Assembly (NCBI GenBank): GCA_006176705.1
Contig: QRFJ01006053.1
Location: 1-64,000, forward strand
DNA from: Cocos nucifera
Taxonomy: Eukaryota; Streptophyta; Magnoliopsida; Arecales; Arecaceae
Length of the DNA stretch: 64,000 nucleotides
Reading direction: 5' to 3'
Shown: piece by piece, positions 22,573-35,857 of the stretch
Position numbering within the stretch: the stretch's first letter is position 1
Layout of the letters: the number at the start of each line of letters is the position of its first letter
The notes under the pieces: generated by a model
What the model saw: the letters and a program-made list of their open reading frames with translations, nothing else
Database searches by the model: none
Told to the model about the DNA's origin: nothing
Position numbers and translations under genes: made by a program

Positions 22573-25500
22573 ATGGCTAGAATAAGTCCGCTCCATTCAC
22601 TGTTGGATAGTGGTAAGCATTTATGACCTAAGAACAAGGAGTCTAGTATTGATCCTAATAAGACAAACCCAGAGAGGAATGGTGCTCTTAACCCAAATAG
22701 GCTAAACAGAAAAAATTAGCAAGTGGTTGCTGGTCAAGGTTGTTATATGATAACACCTTGCAATTTCTCCATATATAACACATCTACCTGGGTATTAGAT
22801 ATTGGAAGTCCGATTCATATATGTAATTTATTTCATGGACTTCAAATTGATAGAAAATTTGAGAATAATGATAGATTTTTTATTGTCAAAAATGGAAGTC
22901 AAGTTCTAGTCCTAGCATTGAAAACTCTTGAACTATTTTTCAAAAATAATAGTGTCATTTTAAGTGACTATCACTATTGTCCATCTTTTATGATGAACAT
23001 AATATCTGTTGGGCTATTGGCCCAGGATGGTTATTATTTATCAATAAAAAAAATTTATTATAATATCATTATGAATGATATTATAGTACTACAAGGATAA
23101 TTGAGAAATGGCATTTACATTATATCACAGCCTATTAGTGTAATGTATACATCGAATAAACAATCAAAACTAGATAATGTCACTAATACTTATCTTTGGC
23201 ACTGTAGGCTCGATTATATAAATAAGAATAGGATTAACATATTAGTCAATGAGTATATCCTTGATATTGATGATTATGAATCATTAAATACCTATGAATC
23301 CTGTCTTCTTGGAAAGATGACCAAATCACCTTTTACTGGAAAAGATGAACGGACCACTAAGCTTCTGGGTCTAGTACATACTGATGTATGTGGGCCTATG
23401 AACACATATGCTAGAGGTGGGTATTACTACTTTATTATATTTACTGACAATCTATCTAGATATGGATATGTCTATCTTATGAAGAATAAATTTGATTCAT
23501 TTGAAATGTTCAAACGATATTGAAATGAGGTAGAAAATAACTTGAAAGAGTATTAAAACTCTTCGATCTGATTGAGAAGGGAAATACCTTTTCAACAAGT
23601 TTCTGATATATCTAGGAGAGAATGAGATTCTCTCATAATGGACCCCTCTTGGAACACCACAGCATCATAGTGTATCAGAAAGGAGGAATCGAACCCTGTT
23701 AGACATGGTTCGGTTCATGATGAGATTTACAAGTCTATCGATTTCATTTTGGGGTTATGTACTAAAGACTACTTGTTTTATTTTGAATAATGTTCCGAGT
23801 AAGTTTGTTGCAAAGACATCATACGAGATATGGACTGGGCATAAGCCGACACTCTCACTTTAGGGTTGGGGGATGTCCGACTTATATTAAACGTTTGTAG
23901 CCAGAAAAGCTTGGACCTAGATCCGATAAATGCTTGTTCATAGGGTACCTCAAGAAAACTAAGGGTTATTACTTCTACCTTGCTAAAGAACAAAAGGTAT
24001 TCGTTAGCAATAGAGCTGTCTTTTTGGAAAAGAAGTTCCTTAGTAAAGAAATAGCTGCCTCTAATATTGAACTTAATGAAGTTCAATTGGTGGAAGAACC
24101 GATGCATTCTAGTGAACCTGTAAAACTGGACTTGATAAGATCAAACCCAGAGCCTATTAAAGTGGCACCAAGAAGATCTGATAGAGTATCATATCAACTA
24201 GATAGATACATTGGTTTCTTGGTCTGGGATAGTGATCCTATTGAACTCGATGAGAACGACGAGAATCCTATCACCTACATGGATGCTATGCAAAGGTCTG
24301 ACTCTGATAAGTGGCTAGAAGTCATGAAATCCAAAATGGAGTCCATGAAAGTCAACAGTGTATGGACACTGGTTGATCCACTTAAAGGGATAAAACCCAT
24401 TGGATGTAAGTAGATTTTCAAAAGAAAAAGGGGCACAGACAAGAAGATGAAGATCTATAAAGCCCGTCTGGTTGCCAAGGAATATCATCAGCATTATGGT
24501 ATTGACTATGATGAGACGTTTTCCCTGGTGGCAATGCTCAAATCTATTCAGATCATGCTTGCGATAGCAACATACCTAGACTATGAGATCTGGCAAATGG
24601 ATGTAAAAATAGCTTTCCTAAATGGAGAGCTGGATGAAGAGGTGTATATGATACAGCCTAAGAGTTTTACATCCACAAACGAGTCTAAGGTATGTAAGCT
24701 TCAAAGATCCATCTATGGGTTGAAGGAGGCATCACGGAGTTGGAATATACATTTTAATAAAGTAATCAGAATGTATGGCTTCGTTAAGAATAGAGAAGAA
24801 TCCTACGTATATAAATGGGCTAATGGTTATGTTGTTGTATTTCTTATACTGTATGTAGATGATATTCTCTTAATCGAGAATGACATCTCTACATTATAGG
24901 GAATAAAGGTATGGTTGTCATCTCAATTCTCCATGAAGGACTTAGGAGAAGCATCCTTCATCCTAGGGATGAAGATCTATAGAGATAGATCTAAAAGGTT
25001 GCTTGGATTGTCCTAATCTATGTACATTGATACTGTGCTGAAATGATTCAACATGAAGAATTTCAAGAAGGGCTGTCTCTCGATAGGCCATGGAATTTTG
25101 CTCTTCAAGAGAAATTGTCCGACAACTCCTCAAGAGAGAGATCATATGAGTAAAATACCATATGCTTTGATAGTGGGTTCTATTATGTATGCCATGATGT
25201 GTACGAGATCAGATGTGGCATACTCACTAGAGGTAGTGAGTTGATATCAGTCTGATCTAGGTGAGAATCACTGGAAGGTTGTAAAAACTATCCTTAAGTA
25301 TTTAAGAAATACTAAGGACTAGTGTCTCATCTATGGAGATTTTGACTAGAAACTTGTAGGATATACTGATTCCAGTTTTAAGTCAGACATTGATGATAGC
25401 AAAAGTGTGTCAGGTTTTATGTTTACCCTAAATGATGGAGCGGTCTACTGGAAGAGTTCTAAGTAGCACACTATAGCTGATTCTGTATGCGAGGCAAAGT

Positions 25501-25838
25501 ATGTTGTGGTATCTGATGCTACAAAGAAAGCTATGTGGATGTTGAAGTTCATCGGTGAGCTAGGAGTGGCACTCTACTTGGATGGTCCGATTCTTCTATA
25601 CTGTGACAACACTGAAGCCATAGCTCAAGCGAAGGAGCTAAAGGCACATTAGCACACCAAACATAGTCTACGTCGCTACCACCTTGTATGAGAGATCGTG
25701 AAGCAAGGTGACATCAAGCTTCAAAAGATCGATGGAAAGAAGAACGTGGCCGACCCCTTTACTAACGCTCTTAGAATCAAAGAGTTTGGCAATCACAAAT
25801 GAAAGATGGGTATTCGATACTATTCTGAGTCGCTTTAG
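22573..25838 (+). pseudogene. Cop-C pol remnant: protease to RNase H, gag missing
   Basis: A stub from 22573 leads straight into protease (22723-23097; WVLDIGSPIHICN, the D-S-G motif changed to D-I-G). GAG-pre-integrase and integrase follow (23101-23523; LWHCRLDYINKNRI, CLLGKMTKSPF, HTDVCGPM), with VSERRN near 23670. The integrase C-terminus and linker are at 23934-24413. RT is at 24447-24899 with YGLKEASRSWN and YVDD at about 24852-24863. The RT end and RNase H run to about 25838 (GYTDSSF, CEAKYVV, CDNTEAIAQAKE). Frames change several times and stops replace Trp and Gln. No capsid or zinc-knuckle region is present, unlike Cop-1, which keeps the knuckle. Confidence 0.85.
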
Positions 25839-25851
25839 TCTAAGTGAGAGT

Positions 25852-28777
25852 TCTTGGAAAATGTATCCTAAAGTTAATCATCTAGATTGTAGATGATTGA
25901 GCTAAATATAATTATACTTGAATTATTAATGAATAAAATTATTCTTTTGGCATATTCATCACTTTGTACATCTTTCTATAATGAACTCTTCTGTGATGAA
26001 GTCCTCAAGACTATTTAGACTCGATAAAGAAGAATTTATCATTTAGTCCTCAAACATGTTCGCGACCAAATGATCCATTGTTATCCAGGATGACAACGTA
26101 TCGAGTGTAGGTCGTTGTATGCCATAAGTGTTGGTTGTTCTCTTAACTAAGAAGTATGGAGATACTGTTATGGCATGCAGGAGAAGTGTAGGGATACATT
26201 TCACTGAACGTGATCCAACTATGGAGCTCTCTACTATCAAGAGTTACTCACAAAAGATATGGATATGACTATCTCTTAGACCTAAGATCACCACGGTGAC
26301 CTGCAAGCAACTCATTGCACTTAGATACTGGACTACCTAAATTTCTAATTCAGTGACAAAAGACTACTGGGTGCAGTCAAATATTTGGCTTGTCAGTGTG
26401 AGAATCAAGATGGGATTGACCCCTCTAAGTGTTGAAGCAAGTGTATCGCTGTATTTCAATTTAGCAAATCTTTGATTGAGGTAGTCCATATGATGGATGC
26501 TAAATTTTGAAATATACTATGGATGAATTTTAGAATTGACAGTAAATCCTAAATCGTTCTTTTGAGCATTGAGGTCAAGGGGATGAATTATACAGTAACC
26601 ATATGCCATGGGTTCGTCGATGTTGCATTGTAATTATTCGACATTTCCGATCGTCGGGTACCATTGCTAGATGGTCACATCGATTGGTATAGAAAATTAG
26701 TTTCTGTGCTATCGGCTTAAGATTCGAACCTATGGGGTCACACACGATAAGAGTTTCTACCTGATCTGATGGCTGATATTGAGTCTCGATGATCTAAGAT
26801 TCTATGGTCAAGAGTCCCACTAGACTAAAACTCTATGACCAAGAGTTCCATTGGATTGGGACTCTAAGTCCTTCATGTTTAGGACTCTCTAATCGAGAGT
26901 CCTGATGACTTGGGACTCTATGGTCAAGAGTCCCACTGGACTGGGATACTGTGATCAAGAGTCCTAATGGACTGAGACTCTGAGTCCTACTCATTTGGGA
27001 CTCTCTGATCAAGAGTCCCACTGGTTTGGGACTCTATGATCATAAGTTTGATTCATTTGGGACACTGGGTTCAAGAGTCCCACTGATTTGAGACTCTTTA
27101 AGAATTTCATGTTGATGGAACTCTATTGCTCGGTAATCCATCCAATTTGAACTCAGATATTTTTTAAAGGATTAATTAGCAATTCAATTACTGATTAGCT
27201 TAATTTGTTTAAGCGATGAGGATTCGATCAAGTCCTATTGAATTTTATTCGATTGGATTTGACTCGATCAGGTCATTAGATGAACTAATCAATATAAAAA
27301 TTTTGACCCTGATTTGATCAGGACCTACACCTAATTAATTTCTAATTTAATTAGAATTTTATTAGATTAGGCTAAGCCTAGTTTGGTTGGATTTAACATG
27401 GTCTAATTGGGTCTAGATTAATTGGTTTGGTTGAAACCAATTAGGACCAAGTCAAATGAAGTTTGAATTCAAACTCTCCCATGCGCCCATCATTTTTTGA
27501 CTTTTTCACTCTTGTTCCATGCCTAAAATTTTGTATATAACTTTTCTATCACCTAGAAAGTTTTTTCGCCCCCTCTCTTATCTACTTTTGACCTAATCTA
27601 AAGGTTGGACCGGTTCAAAGTAAGTTGAGTTTTGAATTCAACTTTATTTATTGGAGGTTGGAACCAATCCAACCTTATCTGCTTCCCATGCCCTCCCTTT
27701 TATTTATCAAATATTTTTTGAAGAAATAAAAATATGTGCATATAGAAGGAGAGTATTTCTACTGTTAAACATATGGGAGGGGGCATTGGATAAGGATAAG
27801 AGGCTCACTTGATTGTTGAAATCAAGTGAGTGGTTAAAACCTCTCAATCACTCGATCCTTATCTCTTTCCATGCATTTTTTTCATGGTATTCATGTCAAT
27901 AAATTATGAGAATTTTTGTACATGCATAAGAAGAGGATAGCATTGTGTAGTAAAAATTTCAAATTATTTGAGCATTAGTTTTGGGCAAAAAAAAATCATG
28001 GAGTAAAGGTGAGCAGGGTCCTATAGCACTTTACTTTTCCCTTATGCCTCTTTTCTCTTCTGATTTTCACCTCTAAGGATACCCAAATTTTAGATATAAT
28101 CTAAATAAAATTTATAGATCTAAAAATCATCTTTCCACAAAAACTTGTTTCATGAAAAAAATCCACACAGAGAGGGCATGATAGGACTTTTAGTGTGTCA
28201 GGATTTTTGGGCCAAGTGAAATCCTAGAATTGGGAATCTGGGTTCGAGTGGAGAGATCGAGTGCTGTGAGCATCGGATCGCCACCAAATTTGAAACACCT
28301 CTTCATTATCCTCCAATATTTGTATTCTAATTTTTTAGAATATCCAAGAAATTAGAAAGTATATGATCAATTGGATCGATCATAATCAGCCATTGAAGGT
28401 CCCAACGAGGAGCTAGCACTCTAGTGGAGCTGATCGGGACTAGGAGCTCCATGTGGACCAACTATAGAGACCGGACATGTATGCAGCTATGGTGTGACAC
28501 TAAAGCATTATCTGGTAGATTCAGATTGCGGTGATCAACTACCCACGAAAAGATATTGTGTTCTAAATAGATAGATGTAGTCAAGAGTTTGCTGTAAAGT
28601 TTTATTTTCAGATCTATATGAATGCATGCATATTATATTTAGATCCTTAGTATAGAACTTAATATTCTAATATGACCATATATTAATTAATTAGATTAAT
28701 TATTTTTTTACTATATTTTAGCTATTTTTAATAAATTTTTTAAAAGTAGCACTACAAACCCTACACTACATCCTTTA
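25852..28777 (+). repeat. Cop-C 3' LTR
   Basis: It aligns throughout with the 5' LTR. The terminal TG reads TC and the terminal CA reads TA. A purine-rich TAAGTGAGAG stretch just upstream (about 25840-25850) is the probable polypurine tract. The hairpin minisatellite recurs at 26785-27110 and the double hairpin at about 27803-27855. Confidence 0.9.
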
Positions 28778-28782
28778 GCCTC

Positions 28783-29895
28783 ATCATAGGTTCTGAGATC
28801 ATCACCATGAACCCATTTTTCATGAGGAACATTTTCTCTACTTCCTCTAAAATAGTACCTAAGTACCTTCAGGAGGATGGAAAATCCTATTTGACCTACA
28901 AGGTGGAGGAGGTAGTGAATTATGGATCGGCTCAAACTAACTAGGTTCCTGAGGTTCCTTGGCTCGTTGCTCTTTGGAGACTTTCTCCTTGAGTCTAATC
29001 TATCTTTCGATACCATCATCTTGAACAAACTATTTTTCAACTAAAATGATGTGTCAACCCACAATCATCTTGTGGTTTTTTGGAAGATAGAAGTAATACC
29101 CTAATAACTCTTTAGGATATCCAATAAATCAAGCTCTAAGGGACCTAAACTCTAACTTATCTGCCGTCAGACAACTCCAATTCTGAGATGACTCAGACTT
29201 GGCTTCTTACTATGCCATATCTCATACGGTATTGTAAGAACAATTTTAAATGGAACCCTATTAAACCATATCCCTAAAGAAACTCTGAAAGATCCATGAA
29301 GCTCATCATGGATAGAACATGTCTAACAGGGTCTACTTTCTTCATTCTAAAATCTCATTAAGTTGAGACATTTCAAGCGAAGTCCATTATGAGACTATAC
29401 CATTACCCTTGAGATAGTCTAGAAATTTTTGATTAAGGTATTCACCTCCCCGATCTGATCGAAGAACCTCAATGGGCTTTCTAATTTGCTTTTCTACTTC
29501 GTATCTAAATTTTTTGAACTTTTTAATGGATTCAAACTTGTGTCGTATCAAGTACACATACCCGTATCAAGATAGATTATCGGTAAAGATAATAAAGTAG
29601 ACATAATTGCCTCTGGCTGGCATATCGAATGGGCCGCATACATCTATATGTACCAGGGCAAGTAGATCTGTGCCCTTTCCCATATCCCATAAAAGAAAGC
29701 TTGGTGATTTTGCCTTAAAAGCATGATTCACAAATCGGATATGACTCGAAAGTCAACAGACCCATTAGTCTGAATTTCTTTAATTTGTTGATCCTATCTT
29801 CAGCCATATGACCTAGCCTAAGGTGCCATAGGTACCTTTTATTAACACTATCTATAGATTATTTTGATCCTATGGCATTCATGTTTTGCTTGATA
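28783..29895 (-). pseudogene. Cop-B integrase remnant
   Basis: On the minus strand, from GAG-pre-integrase (RYLWHLRLGHMAEDRINKL, about 29830-29890) through the integrase core to the linker before RT, frames are broken. An open piece lies at 29040-28711, part of which is Cop-C LTR read-through and not coding. The gag zinc knuckle is joined to the GAG-pre-integrase by only about ten residues, so the protease has been deleted. Confidence 0.75.
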
Positions 29896-30752
29896 GACTC
29901 AATGACGAGCATTCCTTTAGAAGGTCCTTCTTCCTGCTTGTTCTTCAGGCTAGCTAGATATGCAAAGTAGTCCTGCTTCCAATGGCCATCAGAGTTGCAG
30001 TGAAAATACTTTTCCTTCTCCGTGGCCTTTTTCTTTGGCTCACCCTTCTTTTTCCCTTTTGTTTTCTACTTCTTCGCAGACTTCTTCTTTCCAAAAGATT
30101 TTTTTTTGAAAGAAGTCTACTCCATAGCTAGAACTGAGCCCTTTAAATCCTTCAAAGTTTGCTCAGTAGTAACCAGCATATTTATTAACTCGACCAAAGT
30201 GCACTGGAGCTTGTTCATAAGGATGTTCATAATGAACTGCCCATATAAATTAATCAAGGACTGCAGGATCACATTAATCTGTAGTTCCTTGTCCATCAAG
30301 ACTCTGAGCTTCTTAAGCTCTTTAGGTCCTTGACCATTGCTAAGCAAAAATCTTGGACCAGCTGTCCATCACGCATTTGCACCTTAAAAAGTCTCTTCGA
30401 GACTTCATAATGCGCTGCACGACTCTATCCACCGAACAACTTTTGTAGGTGCGCCAATGTTAGGTGAGCAGTCCTAATGTCTTCAAGTTGGCACTGCAAC
30501 TCATCTGATATTGAGCCCAACATGTAGCACCTAACTTTGTTATCATTATCCGACCACTTTTCATGAGATGCTCTTTAATCCATGGTCGGACGTGCTGGTA
30601 TAGTGGGGTTGGTCCTAGTCCAATACATAGGTCAGCCATTTTGAATCTAAAATAATTTTGAAGTTCTTTAGCCAATCCTTATAAATTGGTCTGGTCAACT
30701 TGTGGGTATTGATGCAGATATTTTGGTTAGGAGTTTTGATGCAAATATTTTC
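29896..30752 (-). pseudogene. Cop-B gag remnant
   Basis: The minus strand keeps the copia gag pattern seen in Cop-A: ARPTMD, YMLGSISDELQ, VQDFCLAMVKDLK, INMLVTTEQTLKDLKGSVLA. It ends in a zinc knuckle at about 29960-30012 reading YFHCNSDGHWKQDYF, with the first and last Cys changed to Tyr. The start codon region near 30740 reads ATA instead of ATG. Stops and frame changes are present. Confidence 0.72.
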
Positions 30753-32810
30753 CTATAAAGAGTCAAAGTTTCTAGTCAGACTTATAATTTGACTCAACCA
30801 ATTTATTTAGAAACTTTATTTTTAAACAAATTAGGCTTTCACTATTTTTTTGGATTCTTACACTTTCTTGGCAGAGATGCGAAAATCTCTATGATCATTG
30901 ATTTCTAGTGGATGGTGCGGTCCCATCGATTGGCTCACACCTCACTTAATAGTTATTGGTGATGGGTGAATCAATGAGTGGACAACTCTTGTCTAATATT
31001 TTTCTAAACATGCTACACCCACACCTGATCTCTAATTCATGAAGCTCACCGTGCCCAGAATACTGCTCCACTCGTTAGTTAAGTCAAACCCATCATTTGC
31101 ACAAATTAGATTCCTAATTAGATCCCTCATCATATCTAAAATATTGAGCCCAACTCATCCTCCAACCCATAGCATCCAATGCCTAATAGACATGGTTGCA
31201 TCTTTTCAGTGCAACTGAACCACTGTATCTAGCCGAGAATAATCAACCCTGGGAAGGGTCGCATATCTACAATGGTGGAAGACCTAGGACTTAATATTTT
31301 CTTAGGAAGATTTGATTTGGTCTCTTAGACTCAACTAGTCATAACATTTATGACTAACCTAGTGGCATGGATTAACTCGAATCATTATCCATCTCAAACC
31401 AAAACTGGATCGACTTAATTGACTAGGTAAGTAAGATCAGTGGGAGGAATATGCCATTAACTCGTCATGAACGCATGCAAATCAAGTAGCTTCCAATTAA
31501 AGACCACTGGTCGTATTTGCCAAACTTACCTTAGATAATGACTTGTCTGACCAGAACTGATTGGGTTAGCTTACAATCCAAGCTCGAACCATGGAGCCAA
31601 ATTAGGTCTTAACTTGATTGACCATATGTGATTGTGAGTCAATCTTGATCCAGACTTAATCCTATTAGGCTGGTTAAATATAAGCACTCTTGATCCCACC
31701 TAACCAACTCTTGAGTTAGTTTGATCAACCGCTAGACTTAATTGAGCTACCCACATCCAAACCCATGATTTATGAAGGTGTCTTAGATCTAAAAATTTAT
31801 AATTTTAGATCTAATTATTTTCATAAATTTAATTCTTAATTAAGTTCAAAGGTTTAATAACAAAATATGTATCCAAAATTCTAGAATTTTAGGATCCGGG
31901 GTTTTGCAGAAAAGTAAGTTTTCGATTTCTAATTAAGGACAAACGCACAGCACCCCTACACGCCATAAAAGCATCCCATCGAATGATAAGAGAGGGTCTT
32001 TAAATCCTTCTTACTCTTATAACCGGACGGCCAAGAGGAATGCCTTAATCAGAAATATGAACTATACTATAAAACTATTAGATCTAAAGCATATAACTGT
32101 TACATAATTTAAGATCTAATCTATACATGCTTTGCATACATCTCATGTATCAAATTTAATATTTAAATTTATGTTTCAGATCTAATTACATCTGATATAA
32201 TATCTAAAAGTAAAATTTTAAATGATCTTATCATAAAAAAAATTTTAATCTAGACTACTCACGGCATAGATCTATGTAACTAGTCTAGACATGCATTGCA
32301 TATATCATACATATAAAAATTTTAAATGCATCTCATACATTAAGATCTAATTATATCATATATAATATCTAAAATTAAACTAATCTAATCATATAATCTT
32401 TAGAAAATTAAATAAACATTTCATAAAATTTTTGATCTAGACTATGAGATTAAACTAGAGATCTAGTCTAGACATATGCTGCCTATATCACATATATCAA
32501 AATTTTAAATTAGATCTTATATTTCAGATTTGATTACATCTAATTTAACATTGTAACATTTAAAACTTAAATTATCAAATCATAAAAAATTAAATAAGAT
32601 CTAATCTAAAACATATTTGAAAACTGTCATGATATAGAACAACAGATCTAGACTAGAGCATGCATTGCTCATGTAAAACATATATATTTAAAACATGCAA
32701 TTTTTTGATTTTAGATCTAATTACATCTAATGTAACATCTGAAAATAAAATAATCAGATCATTAAAAAAAAAAATTAGATCAATCTAAAGATAGCTCTGG
32801 AAGCAGCAAC
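30753..32810 (-). other. Cop-B untranslated leader
   Basis: This minus-strand leader of about 2 kb has no ORF. A splice donor (CTAAG then GTAAGT) occurs at 31529 and an acceptor-like CTTTATAG ends near 30753, just before gag, as in Cop-A. A conserved block at about 31930-32040 corresponds to Cop-A 53690-53810. Confidence 0.5.
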
Positions 32811-32827
32811 CTGGCTCTGATACCAGT
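32811..32827 (-). other. Cop-B primer-binding site
   Basis: The minus strand reads AC then TGGTATCAGAGCCAG, directly after the LTR end. It is a perfect initiator-Met tRNA complement over 12 bases. Confidence 0.9.
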
Positions 32828-33392
32828 TGAAGGAAAAAATGAGTTTTCCTATCGCAGGATGCATCTGATCGGATCAGATTTGCAATGGAATAATTTTTAA
32901 AAAAAAATTATGATCTAATTAGATCTGAGAGTTTTTATATCTGATTAGATTGATCTAAAATTAGAAGTAAAATAAGAATAAAAATAGTGATAATAACTAT
33001 CACCTGATCGGATAAATCGTTTATCCATTGTGATGATCTGATGACTGATCCGAGATTCTGATTGACCCACGCACATGCCTGACTTCTATCGATATCCACT
33101 CAGGTCAGATCAGGAGGTCTCCTCCTTCTAGATCTAATCTCCAAAGATCAAATCTGATGCCTTTCCATAGAACCTTCAAAACAAACTCCAAAGGCTGCAC
33201 GTTCATCTCACGAACACCATCATCTCTTGTTGATCTTTGCGCCAACGGAACTTGATCTTTGCTCGTAGGTTTTGCCCAACTCTTAGGCATGGAGAAGAGG
33301 GAGAGGATCAGATGAGAGAAGTGTGGAGATGAATTTTTTGGTAGGGCTTTACTGCAGAGAAATCAGGATACACAACAGCTTGCATAGGGCCC

Positions 33393-33400
33393 TATTTATA
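33393..33400 (-). promoter_or_regulatory. TATA box, Cop-B 5' LTR
   Basis: The minus strand reads GTCTATAAATAGGGCCC. It is conserved with the other LTR at 14818. Confidence 0.6.
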
Positions 33401-34238
33401 GACCTAGTCAAGAGTCCCTTCGCATATAACTTTGAACATATCAAAGTTTAACATGTAGAAGGACTCCACCATGATCTCCATTCCCCACACCATATTTGTT
33501 TCGTATTTTTTCACACAAAACTTAGAAATATGGCATGGAATGATGGATAAGATGAGTAGATAGTGCAAACTCTTATCTCCCTAGACATTTGAATCAAATT
33601 TAAATGCTTTGACCAGTCAAATCAAATTTGAATGAATGCCTTCTCTTATCCATCAGATGTGCATGTGGGTGTGCGCTCACAAACTCCACATAAATCCCAT
33701 ATGGACGTGCACCCTCAGATAAATTCTAGGAGGCGCATGCCATATCTCTTCTTTCCTGCATACTAGGTCAACATTTGACACTTGTCTTGTTCCCATCTTA
33801 TGGAATTAAGACAAAATCTTTTCAAGTCCCATCCAATGGATTTATGTCAAGTCCTAATCAAGTTAGAATAAGCCTTGATTAGATCAGGACTTGGTCCAGT
33901 CAGATCAAAAAAAATCCATCTAAAATTTTTGGGAGAGGCTTGTCTAAATTTCATCTCATGATTTTAGGACAAGCCCTAATATGGCAAAGACAACCCTTGT
34001 CTTGTTCCTATCTTATAGGATTTAAGGCAAGTCTTGATTAGGCTAGGACAACATCCAGTCAAATTAAGATAAATCTCTATAGAGTTCTTGGATAAGTCTT
34101 ATCCAAATAGTTCCATAAATTAGCAGGTCTTATCCTGTTTCCATCCGATGGATTAGGACAAGCCCAAATCAGGTTAGGACAAGACTTTTCTGATGTGAAT
34201 AAGTTTCAGTCAGACTAGGACAAATCCATACAAGGCTC

Positions 34239-35857
34239 TGATAAGTGCCATAAATTTATCTATAAAAGCATCAATTTATCAATTAATTTATGCTTATTTT
34301 TAAGAATTAATAATTAATTGATACATATTTTTGAGAAATTCATATTTTTATTAATTTAAAAATTAATTAAAAAATAATTAAAAAAATTTAATATCAATGG
34401 AAAGAGCTTATTTTTTTGATCATAATGAAATAAATTTTGAGCAAAATGGAGCTAAAATAGAAAAGATATGAATTTCTAAAAAAATAAAATAAAATAAATT
34501 AAATGAAAAATAACATACGGCTCAGCCGGCTCAAGCCGCCATGCCGCAGCAACCGGCGCATCCAAACGTGTCGAGCCAAGCCAACCAAGCCAGTGCGCCA
34601 AGCCAGCCATGCTAGTCGACTCAAGCCCAGAAGCCATCCGCCAGTCTACAGCACAGTGTGAACCGCCAGCTCAGCAAAAATGGGCGAATCCCCACGTGGT
34701 GGACCTAGACCCTTAAAGGGTTTACAGAAAATCCATCATGGCTCACAATGCAATCTGGTCTTTTCACTTGATGATAGGAGCATTGATTGGCTACGGTTGT
34801 GGTGCGGTCGGTCCACCCGATCCATGGGAGCAGTAAATGTGCGATCGTGCGGTGGTGGTTGCTTGCGGTCAAGATCGAACGGTCAAGGATTATTCCAACT
34901 CTGATTTGATTTTTGATTTCACCCGAATTGCCATCGGATGGTAGCACTTGATTCCAGCTTCAATCCGACGGTCTAGAAAGCTTCCGACAGCGATTAAACT
35001 CTCAGACGCATGATCAACAACCTAATTTCCTCCATCAAGCGTGATCCAATGATCAAAATTTAATCCGACTTGATCTGGGCCATTACACATCCATTTTTGG
35101 TATTTTTGGAAGCATTGAATCACCATCTGATGGCCAAAATTAAAAGAACTCAACAGAATTTGTTTAGGAGCTATTTTAATCCGAATTTCACTCGAATTTC
35201 TTCCTATTTTCACGATTAAAATGGCTCTTAGTCCCACATTGCCCAAAAGAAAATCCTCCGGCCCTCCAACATCTATTTAAGGACCCCCAGGCCTTCAAAA
35301 CAAACATCTCAGATCAAGGTGAAGCTTTGGTACAGAGTGAAGCTAGGCTATGGGTTAATAGCTACTTCAAAGCAACGGATACCAAGAAGAAGAGCTAGGC
35401 TTCTACACCATCTTTCCACCAATGCCGATCCAAGATCAGAGATCAGCCTATTTTATTTTTTTTTACTTTATTTATTTAAATTATGAACTTTTTAATGCAA
35501 TATTTATTTTTATGCTCTTTAATTTTATGCTCTTTATTTTTATTATAATTTAATTTCTATATTTTAATTTTTATCTTTTATTTTATTGCAAGTAGATACT
35601 AAGATCTAACTAGTAGATCTTAGTACCAAGTTTAAATTCATGTACCTTTTAATTTTTATTTTTTATTTTTTGACTTCACTTTTGATCCCAAAACTCTTCT
35701 CTTTTCTTTTTCTTTTGTAAAATCAAAGATTTCAAATCTAAAAATACTACCTTCCCTATGGATTCGATCCAACTCACTGCTATCTATGGATTTTTAATTA
35801 TTTTAAGAAGTTGGATTAAACTGATAAACACGGTGTTTTAACGACAACATCACATTC
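34239..35857 (+). repeat. Ath-E 5' LTR-like region
   Basis: About 1.6 kb lies between TGATAAGTGCC and the primer-site box. It has an AT-rich first 270 bp, a GC-richer stretch at 34510-35250, a TATA-like CTATTTAAGGACCCC at about 35272, and a T-rich tail. Without a second copy its end cannot be fixed. The ORFs here (34680-34904 and antisense) are not supported. Confidence 0.55.

Larger units (their letters stand above)
17910..28777 (+). mobile_element. Cop-C: copia element lacking gag, in Cop-B pol
   Basis: LTRs lie at 17910-20810 (2901 bp) and 25852-28777 (2926 bp). A perfect TSD, GCCTC (17905-17909 and 28778-28782), flanks the element. Joining the flanks restores the Cop-B minus-strand frame. 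The PBS follows the 5' LTR. The internal part has a leader of about 1.75 kb and a pol from protease to RNase H, but almost no gag. It is the same family group as Cop-1. The LTRs differ visibly along their length and the terminal dinucleotides of the 3' copy are mutated, so it is not young. Confidence 0.92.

Noticed and set aside
26833..27021. Minus-strand ORF with repeated SPLGLL/QSSGTLDH peptides
   Set aside because: It is produced by the 30-bp hairpin minisatellite in the Cop-C 3' LTR, whose period is a multiple of three.
28711..29040. 109-codon minus-strand ORF as one protein
   Set aside because: It crosses the Cop-C/Cop-B junction at 28777-28783. Only the part above 28783 is Cop-B linker coding sequence; the rest is LTR read-through.
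34680..34947. ORFs on both strands in the GC-richer part of the Ath-E LTR
   Set aside because: They overlap on both strands, show no recognisable domain, and sit in an LTR-like region.
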